From: an uncultured Woeseiaceae bacterium
GTDB taxonomy: Bacteria; Pseudomonadota; Gammaproteobacteria; Steroidobacterales; Woeseiaceae
NCBI GenBank assembly: GCA_902512585.1
Contig: CABXJW010000010.1
Coordinates: forward strand, 1-43,595
Length of the DNA stretch: 43,595 bases
Direction of reading: 5' to 3'
Below are positions 1 through 8,575 of the stretch, in pieces (within the stretch, counting starts at the first letter, position 1; each line of letters starts with the position of its first letter). The notes beneath the pieces are model-generated. The model searched no databases. It had not been told where the DNA came from and was given only the letters and a program-made list of their open reading frames with translations. A program made the translations under genes and the position numbers.

Positions 1-1533
1 TACAATCAACCATGTACTCAGATTGGATCAACATTCGGTGATCCTACAGCAGAAGTTGGTTCTGTTCATGGGTCTGAGGATTGTCTTTATCTAAATATCT
101 TTGCCCCAAAAGAGATACCCGAAAATGAAAAGCTACCTGTTATGTTTTGGATACATGGAGGCTCAAATACAATTGGCACTTCTAGTTTGTATGACCCAAG
201 CGTTTTAGCAGCTTCTCAAAAAGTGATTGTGGTAACGCTAAATTACCGACTTGGTTTATTTGGATGGTTCTTGCATCCAAGTTTTATAACTGGAGCCACT
301 AATTTTGAGGATCAGTCGGGCAACTATGGCACTCTTGATCAAATAGCGGCACTCAAATGGGTACAGGGAAATATAAGTCAGTTTGGAGGTGATAGCAGCA
401 ATGTGACAATCTTTGGTGAATCTGCCGGCGGTCATAATACTTATGCATTAATGTTTTCTTCACTTGCAGATGGGCTGTTCCATAAAGCTATTGCTCAAAG
501 TGGCAGCACAAAAACATCAAGTTTAAGTGAGTCCATAAATTATTTTGATAATAATCTTCAACCGGGTAATAAGAATAGCTCCAAAGAGTTATTTAATCAG
601 TTGTTGATTGCTGATGGAATGGCGGAAGATCGTCAATCAGCAATAATCGTACAAGATACTTTATCTAATAAGGAACAGTATGATTTTTTGATTGACAGAA
701 CAACAGAAGAAATCATCCAGACTTACTATAATAATTTAGATAATAAAGATTACATGCATCAGGTGATAAATGATGGTTATGTGATACCTGAAAACGGTAT
801 GGATTTTCAAAATACACAAAAACTTAAAGATATTCCCGTAATTATGGGAACAAATAGGGATGAGATGAAATTATTTTTGGCTTTTGATCCTGAGTTTGCC
901 TCACAGAGATTCTCTTTAACATTTATCAAGGATCAGGATTTTTATGACATTTCTTCTGAATATGGCTCGATGGGATGGAAAGTTGCAGCTGTCGATAAGC
1001 CAGCAACGGAGTTAGCTTCATTAGGTAATAAAAATGTCTATGGCTATAGATTTGACTGGGATGAAGAGCCAAAAGTACTCTTAATGGACTTATCTCGTAT
1101 ATTAGGAGCAGCTCATGCTATCGAAATTCCATTTGTGATGGGAGGGATGAAACTTGGTGGCTTGGAGGATTATATGTTTGATAAGAAAAACATCAAAACG
1201 GCAACGCAATTGTCAAAATCGATGATGTCCTATTGGTCAGAATTTGCATATAACGGGGATCCAGGTAAAGGGAGAAATGCCGAGCAAATAAAATGGCATG
1301 CATGGGACAACAATAATCAGCAAGAAAAATTTATTATTCTTGATACTAAGGCTGATGGAGGTATAAGAATGAGTTTGGAGGCTATGTCTTATGCATCATT
1401 AGTTGAAGGATTGCTATTAGATCCAAGAATACCAAATGATCAAATGCGCTGTGAATTTCTGTATAAGGCTATAGATGCGAATTGGGTTATCGATGAACGA
1501 ATAATAAATAGTGGATTATGTAATGTTAACTGA
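1..1533 (+). CDS. Type-B carboxylesterase, 5' end outside window
   Basis: Alpha/beta-hydrolase esterase of the carboxylesterase/cholinesterase family, hydrolysing carboxylic esters. The reading frame is open from base 1, so the true start lies before the window. The family signature SEDCLYLNIFAP lies in the part before the first in-frame ATG (142), so that ATG is not the start. Visible parts are the oxyanion stretch WIHGGS, the nucleophile elbow GESAGG (Ser codon at 421-423), an acid candidate in GTNRDE, and the His of AAHAIEIPF, so the catalytic triad looks complete. The substrate cannot be told from sequence. The next gene starts 20 bases downstream on the same strand, so the two may be co-transcribed. 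Family assignment is secure and specificity is unknown. Confidence 0.92.
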   Translation, partial: YNQPCTQIGSTFGDPTAEVGSVHGSEDCLYLNIFAPKEIPENEKLPVMFWIHGGSNTIGTSSLYDPSVLAASQKVIVVTLNYRLGLFGWFLHPSFITGATNFEDQSGNYGTLDQIAALKWVQGNISQFGGDSSNVTIFGESAGGHNTYALMFSSLADGLFHKAIAQSGSTKTSSLSESINYFDNNLQPGNKNSSKELFNQLLIADGMAEDRQSAIIVQDTLSNKEQYDFLIDRTTEEIIQTYYNNLDNKDYMHQVINDGYVIPENGMDFQNTQKLKDIPVIMGTNRDEMKLFLAFDPEFASQRFSLTFIKDQDFYDISSEYGSMGWKVAAVDKPATELASLGNKNVYGYRFDWDEEPKVLLMDLSRILGAAHAIEIPFVMGGMKLGGLEDYMFDKKNIKTATQLSKSMMSYWSEFAYNGDPGKGRNAEQIKWHAWDNNNQQEKFIILDTKADGGIRMSLEAMSYASLVEGLLLDPRIPNDQMRCEFLYKAIDANWVIDERIINSGLCNVN

Positions 1534-1553
1534 TAGACACTTATTTTAATTCT

Positions 1554-2483
1554 ATGCAATTTATTGATGCCAAAACGGTAGCTGGGAATTTACCTTATAA
1601 ACAATTAATTAAAACTTTAAGAGAAGCTTTTAAGCAAGATATTAATTCACCTGAAAGAACACAACATAAAATTGATGCTACTAATACTCTCCTATTAATG
1701 CCAGCATGGAGTAAAGTTAGAGATATTGGAATCAAAATCGTTTCTGTTTTTCCTGAGAACGCACAGGATAACTTAAGTTCGGTTAACGCAAATTATTTTT
1801 TATTAGATGGTAAAAACGGTTCACCTAAAGCAATTTTAGATGGAACTGAGTTGACACTTCGCAGAACGGCATGCGCATCAGCACTGGCTGCTGATTATTT
1901 GGCTAATGATGATGCTAATTCCTTGTTAATGGTAGGTACTGGAAATTTAGCGCCACATCTGATTGAGGCGCACATGCAAGTCCGTGAAATCAAACGTGTA
2001 ATAATCTGGGGAAGAGATTATCAAAAATCGAAATTACTCGCTCAAAACTTATCATTTAAGAATGTTGATATTATTGCTGTTGAAAGATTGTTTGAGGGTG
2101 TGAGTGACGCTGATATCATTTCATGTGCTACTCTAAGTAAATCTCCTTTGATAAAGGGTGCATGGCTCAAGCCTGGTCAACATCTTGATTTAGTTGGTTC
2201 TTTCACACCTGAAATGCAAGAGGTTGACAGTGAAGCTGTCGCTATCGCCAACGTGATAGTTGATACTTATGCAGGGGCATTATCAGAATCAGGTGAATTA
2301 ATTAATGCAATAAACAATGGCGTGATAGGTAAAGAACATATATTGGGAGAATTAGCGGAAATTGTGAAAAGTGAAAAATTAGGCAGAAATGATAAAAATG
2401 AAATAACTTTATTTAAATCGGTTGGTGCTTCATTGGAAGATTTAGCAGCAGCAGAATTAGTGTTAAGGAATCTATCCAATTAA
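1554..2483 (+). CDS. Ornithine cyclodeaminase/mu-crystallin family NAD(P)-dependent reductase
   Basis: A 309-residue member of the ornithine cyclodeaminase/mu-crystallin family, which includes ornithine cyclodeaminase, alanine dehydrogenase and cyclic-ketimine reductases. The substrate-site Lys of IGIKIVSVFPEN and the Arg of LTLRRTA are present, as is a nucleotide-binding turn in MVGTGNLAPHLIEAH. Where genuine ornithine cyclodeaminases have the catalytic Asp of the GDCPGK-type loop, this protein reads GSFTPEM, so the Asp is missing. I therefore infer a reductase of cyclic imines (delta-1-pyrroline-2-carboxylate or a related ketimine) rather than an ornithine cyclodeaminase. It sits between an esterase and a sodium symporter, 33 bases before the latter, probably in one operon. 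Confidence 0.85.
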   Translation: MQFIDAKTVAGNLPYKQLIKTLREAFKQDINSPERTQHKIDATNTLLLMPAWSKVRDIGIKIVSVFPENAQDNLSSVNANYFLLDGKNGSPKAILDGTELTLRRTACASALAADYLANDDANSLLMVGTGNLAPHLIEAHMQVREIKRVIIWGRDYQKSKLLAQNLSFKNVDIIAVERLFEGVSDADIISCATLSKSPLIKGAWLKPGQHLDLVGSFTPEMQEVDSEAVAIANVIVDTYAGALSESGELINAINNGVIGKEHILGELAEIVKSEKLGRNDKNEITLFKSVGASLEDLAAAELVLRNLSN

Positions 2484-2516
2484 TGCAAATGAATGAAAAA
2501 ATTATGGAGATATTAA

Positions 2517-3899
2517 ATGACTGAGTCAGTACAAACCAAACTTGAGTGGTCTTCAAGATTCGTTTTTATTATGGCCTGTGTTGGAGGCGCTGTTGGCCTT
2601 GGAAACATATGGATGTTTCCATACAAGGCAGGTACAAACGGTGGTGGTGCTTTCGTATTGATTTATATTGCTGCAGTAATGCTTTTAGCATTACCAGTTT
2701 GCATAGCAGAATTAATGATTGGAAGGCGCGGCGGAGGAGGTCCACCTAACGCGATTGCTAGAGTAGCAATAGAATCAGGACATACAAAACATTGGCGTTG
2801 GATGGGAGTTATTCTCGCCGGTGTTGGTGCAGTGTTCGCACTTTCATTTTACTCAGTAGTGGGAGGTTGGACGGTTGCTTTTGCTGCTAAAACAGTCACA
2901 GGTCAAATATCAGGACTTGAGGCCAACCAAATAATCAATCTCTTTGATGAGTTGAATGGTAACCCGGTAGAGCTATATACCTGGTTTTGCGTATTTATAG
3001 GAATGACTGTTTATATATCATCTAGAGGGTTGCATAAAGGGTTGGAGCAAGCTGTTAGATTAATGATGCCAGCATTATTTGTTATGTTAATCATGACAGT
3101 TTTTTATGCTGCCATTATTGGTGATTTTGCCGCAGCTTTAAGTTTTTTGTTCACGCCAGACTTTTCTAAAGTAGATACACAGATAGTGATGACTGCTTTC
3201 GGACAAGCTTTTTTTTCAGTAAGTGTGGGGTTGACTAATCTTGTGGCATATGGAGCTTACCTTAAAAAGGAGGTTAATATTCCTGAATCAGCAACTATTA
3301 TATGTGGTGCTGATAGTTTAGTTGCTATTTTGGCAGGATTAGCTGTATTTCCTATAATTTTTGCTAATGGCATTGAACCAAGTTCAGGTCCAGGCTTGGT
3401 ATTTCAAGCTTTGCCATTAGCTTTTGCACAAACTTCTGGCGGGCTAATTTTTGGAGCTTTATTCTTTATTTTACTATTCTTTGCAGCTTTAACATCATCT
3501 ATTGCAATGATTGAAGCACCAGTATCCTGGTTATGTGATGAGACAAAATTATCACGCCGAATGTCTGCACTAACTGTTGGTGCAGTGGGCTTTATTTTGG
3601 GTTCCATGGCCGCACTATCTTTTAATGTGTTTTCTGACATAAGACCTCTTGGTGGCATTGCAATGTTCAGTGATAAAGGTTTCTTTGATATGTTCGCGAC
3701 CATCGCTTCAGATATTATTATGCCTCTTGGTGGATTAATGATTGCGTTATTTTCTGGGTGGATTGTGAAAAGAAAGTACAGTCTGGAAGAACTCTTTGAA
3801 AATAAAAACAGTCATATTCATGCTATTTGGTTATTCTTAGTTAGATATTTTGCACCATTTTTATTAATTTTGCTTTTCTATCAGATTATTAGTGCTTAG
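2517..3899 (+). CDS. Sodium-dependent transporter, neurotransmitter:sodium symporter (NSS/SNF) family
   Basis: Integral membrane symporter of the LeuT/TnaT fold, importing an amino acid or related amine with Na+. The first membrane segment carries the family motif GGAVGLGNIWMFPY (residues about 19-32), including the unwound Gly-Leu-Gly-Asn region that forms the sodium and substrate sites. About eleven hydrophobic segments follow over 460 residues, normal for bacterial members. A GGAG motif lies nine bases before the ATG. The downstream neighbours are a formamidase and a tryptophan dioxygenase homologue. Since characterised NSS members include tryptophan transporters (TnaT), tryptophan or a related indole is a reasonable but unproven substrate. 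Confidence 0.93.
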   Translation: MTESVQTKLEWSSRFVFIMACVGGAVGLGNIWMFPYKAGTNGGGAFVLIYIAAVMLLALPVCIAELMIGRRGGGGPPNAIARVAIESGHTKHWRWMGVILAGVGAVFALSFYSVVGGWTVAFAAKTVTGQISGLEANQIINLFDELNGNPVELYTWFCVFIGMTVYISSRGLHKGLEQAVRLMMPALFVMLIMTVFYAAIIGDFAAALSFLFTPDFSKVDTQIVMTAFGQAFFSVSVGLTNLVAYGAYLKKEVNIPESATIICGADSLVAILAGLAVFPIIFANGIEPSSGPGLVFQALPLAFAQTSGGLIFGALFFILLFFAALTSSIAMIEAPVSWLCDETKLSRRMSALTVGAVGFILGSMAALSFNVFSDIRPLGGIAMFSDKGFFDMFATIASDIIMPLGGLMIALFSGWIVKRKYSLEELFENKNSHIHAIWLFLVRYFAPFLLILLFYQIISA

Positions 3900-3914
3900 T
3901 AATTTCAAAATAAA

Positions 3915-4790
3915 ATGAATGTGAATAAAGCACTTTGGGAAACTTTGGATATCTCTATTCTTGAGAGAGAATATTCACCTAGTTCATGCGTTCCTAACTA
4001 TGAAGAGCTCGTGGCTCGATACACCTCTGAATCTGAAATAATAGAGGATCAGATAAATATTACGAAAGATTTAATTTATGATCCTAGCTCAGGAGAATGC
4101 TTAGATCTCTCTACGACAGGGGATGCTAGTGCCCCAATATGCGTTTTTTTTCATGGCGGTTATTGGCAATTACTGAGTAAAAATGATGCTTTATTTCCAG
4201 CCAAAACATTCAATGATAATGGAATTGCGTTTAGTACAGTAGACTATACGCTAGCCCCAGCAGCTAGCCTTGGTGAAATGATTGAGCAGTGCAGAAAATC
4301 TATCCAATGGATTTACAATAATGCAAGCCAGTATGGTTATGATGCAGATCAAATTTATGTTGCTGGAAGTTCTGCTGGAGCCCATCTAGCTGCTATGGTT
4401 ATCCTCACGGATTGGACAGAATATAATCTTCCATTAGATATTATCAAAGGCGGTACATTGTTGAGTGGAATATATGATGTTCGTCCTATTGTTAAAACCT
4501 ATATTAATGAGCCATTAAAACTCAACTTACAGGATGCAAAAGACTTAAGCCCCTTATTTAATGTAAAAGAAAATAAGACACAATTAATAGTAACTTGGGG
4601 TGAGAACGAAACTACTGAATTTAAAAGGCAAAGCATTGAATTTGAAAATAAGTGGAAAGAAATAGGTAATAGAAGTATTTTACTAGAAGTCCAATATGCT
4701 AATCATTTCGATATACTTTTTTATATGTTGAATAAAGATTGTTCATTGAGGAGGCTCATGATGCGACAAATACTGGGAGAAAAAGAATGA
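3915..4790 (+). CDS. Alpha/beta hydrolase, probable N-formylkynurenine formamidase (AFMID type)
   Basis: A 291-residue alpha/beta hydrolase. The HGGYW motif (residues 80-84) is the oxyanion hallmark of the animal/yeast-type arylformamidases, which turn N-formylkynurenine into kynurenine. The nucleophile elbow GSSAG places Ser at 153, and the catalytic His is likely H264 in YANHFD. The acid region reads WGENETTEF (228-236), where many homologues have Asp. Here Glu232 would have to serve. It overlaps the downstream tryptophan dioxygenase homologue by four bases (ATGA), which strongly supports a joint function in tryptophan breakdown. It is not the unrelated metal-dependent KynB fold. A related carbamoyl or ester hydrolase remains possible. 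Confidence 0.8.
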   Translation: MNVNKALWETLDISILEREYSPSSCVPNYEELVARYTSESEIIEDQINITKDLIYDPSSGECLDLSTTGDASAPICVFFHGGYWQLLSKNDALFPAKTFNDNGIAFSTVDYTLAPAASLGEMIEQCRKSIQWIYNNASQYGYDADQIYVAGSSAGAHLAAMVILTDWTEYNLPLDIIKGGTLLSGIYDVRPIVKTYINEPLKLNLQDAKDLSPLFNVKENKTQLIVTWGENETTEFKRQSIEFENKWKEIGNRSILLEVQYANHFDILFYMLNKDCSLRRLMMRQILGEKE

Positions 4791-5722
4791 CTTTTGAATT
4801 TAAAAATCCAGAGATCATTGATATTGAGAAAGTAGATAGTTCGCCAAAACCACGACCGATGCAGGTTGGTTCAGAAGCTGCGAGACAGGAAAAAGTGAAA
4901 ACTACTTCTGGTCAACCAATAACTGAGTTTGAAGGAAATGCTAATCCATATATTGATTACGAAAGTGTTGATCTGCTTCTCAGCCTTCAGCATCCTCGAT
5001 CACAGGGTTATGACGAAATGTGTTTTATCATAATGGGTCAAGCGAAAGAGCTTCTTTTTAAATCAGTTTATTATGAATTATATAATGCAAGAATAAGAGT
5101 AAGTGTGGACGATTTGCCTAATGCATCACAAATAATAAATAGAACAAAAGAAATGCTGCTATTACTTACCAAATTTTGGGATGTACTTGCCACAATTCGT
5201 CCTGAGGGTTTTAAATCCTTTAGAGATCATTTAAATGTGGCTTCCGGGCAACAATCTTTTATGTTCAGACATGTGGAGTTCATTCTGGGTAATAAAAATA
5301 AAGCAATGGCATCGGTGCATAAGAATGTGGAGCATGTATACCCAGCCATTCAAGAGAACCTTGAGTCTCCCAGTTTTTACGATGAAGTTATTAGATTATT
5401 AAAAAAAAGAGGATTTGACATAGCACCTGAATGCCTTGATCGTAATTGGGCTGAGCCATACAAGAGTCATGAGAGTATTGAAAAGGCATGGCTCGATATA
5501 TACAAAGATCCGCAACCAAGTAATGATTTGTATTTATTTGGGGAGTTATTAACTGAGTTAGCTGATATCTTTGCAAGATATCGTTTTCAGCATTATACAA
5601 CAGTTGAACGAATTCTTGGCTTTAAGCCTGGAACAGGAGGTTCAGCTGGAGTGAATTGGTTAAAAACAATGGCTGCACATAGATTTTTTCCTGAATTATG
5701 GACTATGCGAACAGATTTATGA
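4787..5722 (+). CDS. Tryptophan 2,3-dioxygenase family haem protein, divergent
   Basis: Haem dioxygenase of the TDO family, which opens the indole ring of L-tryptophan to N-formylkynurenine. I start it at the ATG overlapping the previous stop (ATGA) with GGGAGA just upstream, giving 311 residues. An earlier in-frame ATG at 4739 lies inside the previous gene. Conserved features are the substrate-carboxylate Arg (R161 in FMFRHVE), the haem-ligand His (H269 in RFQHYTTVER), the GTGGS loop (282-286) and the C-terminal RFFPELW. Differences are Gly84 where the Xanthomonas enzyme has the distal His55 (FIIMGQ against FIIQHQ) and Gln155 where SGFQS is usual. An N-terminal extension of about 35 residues is present relative to that enzyme. 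Family membership is firm, but activity on plain tryptophan is an inference. Confidence 0.85.
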   Translation: MTFEFKNPEIIDIEKVDSSPKPRPMQVGSEAARQEKVKTTSGQPITEFEGNANPYIDYESVDLLLSLQHPRSQGYDEMCFIIMGQAKELLFKSVYYELYNARIRVSVDDLPNASQIINRTKEMLLLLTKFWDVLATIRPEGFKSFRDHLNVASGQQSFMFRHVEFILGNKNKAMASVHKNVEHVYPAIQENLESPSFYDEVIRLLKKRGFDIAPECLDRNWAEPYKSHESIEKAWLDIYKDPQPSNDLYLFGELLTELADIFARYRFQHYTTVERILGFKPGTGGSAGVNWLKTMAAHRFFPELWTMRTDL

Positions 5723-5764
5723 TGGGACGAAAAGGTTAACTGAAATTATTAAATCAAAAATACC

Positions 5765-7477
5765 ATGAACTTAAATTATATTAATAAAATGAGTATATTA
5801 GTTTTGTTGTTTCTCACAACAACAGGCTGTTATAAGCAATCTAAAGATGAAGTAACCTCGAATCAAGATAAAACGAGACCAAATATCCTCTTAATTGTTG
5901 TTGATGATCTTGGATATACTGATCTTGGTGCATTTGGTAGTGAAATAGATACGCCAAACTTAGATGCTTTAGCAAAGACAGGAATGACTTTAACAAATTA
6001 TTATGTTGCCCCAACTTGCTCTCCAACTCGCGCGATGTTGCTATCTGGGATTGACAACCATCTTGCTGGAATGGGTACAATGTACAACGAGCAAGCTGAT
6101 AATCAAAAAAATAAAGTAGGATATGAAGGTTTTCTAAATTTTCAGGTAGCTGCCTTACCAAACATTTTAAAAGACAGTGGTTATCATACATACATGTCTG
6201 GTAAGTGGCATTTAGGATATGACGAAGATACCAGCCCTAAAGCCAGAGGTTTCGAACGTTCTTTCGCACTCTTGGCAGGTGGTGCCGGTCATTTTAGTAA
6301 TATGATGTCTATTTTAGGGTCAAAAAAAGCCCCTTATAGGAATGATGATGTATTGATTGACTCACTCCCAGAAGATTTTTATTCGACAGAATTTTATACT
6401 AATAAATTAATCGAATATATTGACAGTAACCATCAAGATGAGAAACCATTCTTTGCCTATCTTGCATATACTGCACCGCATTGGCCATTACAAGCTCCTA
6501 TCAAATCTATCGAAAAACATTTGGGAAATTATGATGATGGTTATGAAGTTCTCTATAAAAATAGAATGACTAAATTAAAATCTCTAAATTTATTAGAGCA
6601 TGAAATAGTAAATTCGCAACCATTATTGGAGGATAAATCCTGGAATTCTCTCAATGATGAAGAAAAGAAAAGGTCCAGTAAATTGATGGAAATCTACGCT
6701 GCGATGGTTAGTGACTTAGATCAATATGTTGGTAATTTAGTAAGTTATTTAAAAGATATTGGTGAATATGAAAATACTTTTATTTTCTTTATGTCGGATA
6801 ATGGTGCTGAAGGACATCCGTTAGATAAAAGTTTTTCAGAATACGGCATTGCAAATAAATTAGATACATGTTGCGACCATAGTTATGAAAATATGGGGGC
6901 TGCAGATTCATACCTTTGGTATGGGCCAGAATGGGCTAGAGCCGGGGTAGGACCATGGCGACGCTTCAAAGGCTTTACCTCTGAAGGTGGAATACGTGCA
7001 CCTGCTTTCGCACATTTTGCTCCATTGAATGATGCAAGCGTTAAAAGCAGTTTGATTCATGTTAAAGATATAATGCCCACCCTATTGGAATTGGCGAATG
7101 TAAAGCACCCTGGAACACACTACAAAGAAAGGGAAATTTTGGCCATGCAGGGCACTTCAATATTACCTCTTTTATTAAATAAAGTAGATCGCGTGCATGA
7201 TCAGAATCACATCGAAGGCTGGGAATTATTTGGCAAAACAGCCGTTCGAAAAGGTGACTGGAAAATTATACAAGAGCCGGAAGATGATTATTTTTCATGG
7301 CAAACTCCGCTAGCTGACAATTATAAATGGCAATTATTTAATTTATCAGATGATCCTTCTGAATTGAATGATATTGCAGAAGACAATCCAACAAAGATGT
7401 TAGAAATGTTGGATGCTTGGCAAAACTATAAAGACGAAAATGGAATAATCATTCCAGAAAGTGTTATGGGCTTTTAA
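5765..7477 (+). CDS. Sulfatase (arylsulfatase type), probable lipoprotein
   Basis: Type I sulfatase of the alkaline-phosphatase superfamily, cleaving sulfate esters. The N-terminus has a hydrophobic stretch ending in TTTGC (Cys22), which resembles a lipobox although the -3 position is Thr rather than Leu. A surface or periplasmic lipoprotein is therefore likely. Metal-binding Asp47-Asp48 lie in IVVDDLGYTD. The signature CSPTR (85-89) carries the Cys that is converted to formylglycine. MSDNGAEGH gives the later metal Asp-Asn pair, and KGDWKI is typical of the C-terminal domain. At 570 residues it resembles bacterial AtsA-like enzymes. A second possible start is nine codons in (5789). No formylglycine-generating enzyme is encoded in the window, so the maturase must be elsewhere. 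The sugar or aryl substrate is unknown. Confidence 0.9.
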   Translation: MNLNYINKMSILVLLFLTTTGCYKQSKDEVTSNQDKTRPNILLIVVDDLGYTDLGAFGSEIDTPNLDALAKTGMTLTNYYVAPTCSPTRAMLLSGIDNHLAGMGTMYNEQADNQKNKVGYEGFLNFQVAALPNILKDSGYHTYMSGKWHLGYDEDTSPKARGFERSFALLAGGAGHFSNMMSILGSKKAPYRNDDVLIDSLPEDFYSTEFYTNKLIEYIDSNHQDEKPFFAYLAYTAPHWPLQAPIKSIEKHLGNYDDGYEVLYKNRMTKLKSLNLLEHEIVNSQPLLEDKSWNSLNDEEKKRSSKLMEIYAAMVSDLDQYVGNLVSYLKDIGEYENTFIFFMSDNGAEGHPLDKSFSEYGIANKLDTCCDHSYENMGAADSYLWYGPEWARAGVGPWRRFKGFTSEGGIRAPAFAHFAPLNDASVKSSLIHVKDIMPTLLELANVKHPGTHYKEREILAMQGTSILPLLLNKVDRVHDQNHIEGWELFGKTAVRKGDWKIIQEPEDDYFSWQTPLADNYKWQLFNLSDDPSELNDIAEDNPTKMLEMLDAWQNYKDENGIIIPESVMGF

Positions 7478-7488
7478 AAAAATTACCG

Positions 7489-8001
7489 ATGGCTTTTGAT
7501 CCAATTAAAGCAGGTAGATATCTGCATGAAGAGCAGTCATATAGACATGGTTTATACAGTGCATTAATAACTGTAATTATTTTAAATATTTTATGGATTT
7601 TAATTTCGATGTTTTTTGATCGTTTTTTCCCATGGATTTCAATCATACAGGGTGTTTTAATAGGTAAGTCAGTAAGAAAGTACGGTCATGGTTTGGATTG
7701 GTATCTCCCTACTATGGCAGCAGTATTTGCAATCATCGCATCTATGACAGGCAGTTTTTTTAGTGCATTAAATTTAACTGGACGTGAATTTAATACTGGT
7801 GCATGGGCGCTGTTAGACGAAATAACATGGCACACGCTAAGTACATTTATGGTGAATGAATTCGGTATAGTTGGCTGTATATACGCTTGTTGTGCTGCAT
7901 TACTTGCTACTTATTATGCCAAAAGGCAATTAAATAGAGATCAATCAATTGCTTTTAGGAAGTATCAAGAAAGGAAACGGTTAAGTGAAAAAAATAACTA
8001 G
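7489..8001 (+). CDS. Small integral membrane protein of unknown function
   Basis: I do not recognise this 170-residue protein. It has a polar N-terminus (about 20 residues), then hydrophobic stretches at roughly 22-42, 45-60, 68-90 and 115-140, suggesting three or four membrane segments. The C-terminus is strongly basic and charged, about 30 residues, and probably cytoplasmic. The start is 11 bases after the sulfatase stop, and its own stop overlaps the next gene's GTG start by 17 bases, so it is almost certainly translated with them. Two adjacent Cys (CC) in the last membrane segment are visible, but no catalytic motif is. Context does not define a role. Confidence 0.7.
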   Translation: MAFDPIKAGRYLHEEQSYRHGLYSALITVIILNILWILISMFFDRFFPWISIIQGVLIGKSVRKYGHGLDWYLPTMAAVFAIIASMTGSFFSALNLTGREFNTGAWALLDEITWHTLSTFMVNEFGIVGCIYACCAALLATYYAKRQLNRDQSIAFRKYQERKRLSEKNN

Positions 8002-8575
8002 AAATATTGAATTTTTCTATGATTATGTCAGCCCATATTCATATTTAGCGAATCATAAACTTGCTTCATTTGCTAATTTTAAGATTATTTACAGGCCTAT
8101 ACTGTTAGGCGCAGTTATGCAGGCAACTAATAACAAACCTCCTGGCTTTATACCTGAAAAGGGCAGATATATTATGAAAGACATTCAGAGGTGGGCAAAA
8201 CATTATCAAATCCCTCTTAAGATGAATTCAATTTTTCCCCAAAATACATTAAATGCTCTCAGACTTGCGATTGTTTGCCAGCACGAAGATTGTTTTGAAT
8301 TAGTTCATCAATCATTATTTGATGCAATGTTTATTAATAATAAGAATTTAAGCAAATTAAAAGTTTTATCTGAAATAATTCATCAGCATTCACTCGATTT
8401 AGAGTATTTCATGTCAAAAATAATGGAAGATTCTATTAAAGACGAGCTAAAGAGAAACACAGATGATGCTATTTCACGAGGTGTCTTTGGAGCACCTACT
8501 TTTTTTATCGAAGATGAAATGTTTTTTGGAAATGATCGTTTAGATTTTATTTTAGATGTTACAGGTGGCCCTTAG
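7985..8575 (+). CDS. DsbA-fold isomerase of the 2-hydroxychromene-2-carboxylate isomerase / GST-kappa family
   Basis: A 196-residue thioredoxin-fold protein. The N-terminal motif FYDYVSPYSYLA (S16-P17-Y18-S19) matches the DFxSPxSYLA active-site strand of 2-hydroxychromene-2-carboxylate isomerase (NahD), where the first Ser binds glutathione. It has no CxxC, so it is not a disulfide oxidase. The cis-Pro loop GVFGAPTFF near residue 167 is typical of the fold. The GTG start (7985) lies inside the end of the membrane-protein gene behind an AGGAAA motif. Family members handle glutathione-dependent isomerisation of aromatic breakdown products. The true substrate here is unknown. Its stop overlaps that of exonuclease III, on the other strand, by four bases. 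Confidence 0.85.
   Translation: MKKITRNIEFFYDYVSPYSYLANHKLASFANFKIIYRPILLGAVMQATNNKPPGFIPEKGRYIMKDIQRWAKHYQIPLKMNSIFPQNTLNALRLAIVCQHEDCFELVHQSLFDAMFINNKNLSKLKVLSEIIHQHSLDLEYFMSKIMEDSIKDELKRNTDDAISRGVFGAPTFFIEDEMFFGNDRLDFILDVTGGP

Noticed and set aside
3404-3703. 99-codon minus-strand frame inside the NSS transporter gene
   Set aside because: Mirror frame of membrane-helix codons, with no independent support.
5841-6191. 116-codon minus-strand frame inside the sulfatase gene
   Set aside because: It lies wholly opposite the conserved catalytic part of the sulfatase and has no motif of its own. It is a shadow frame.
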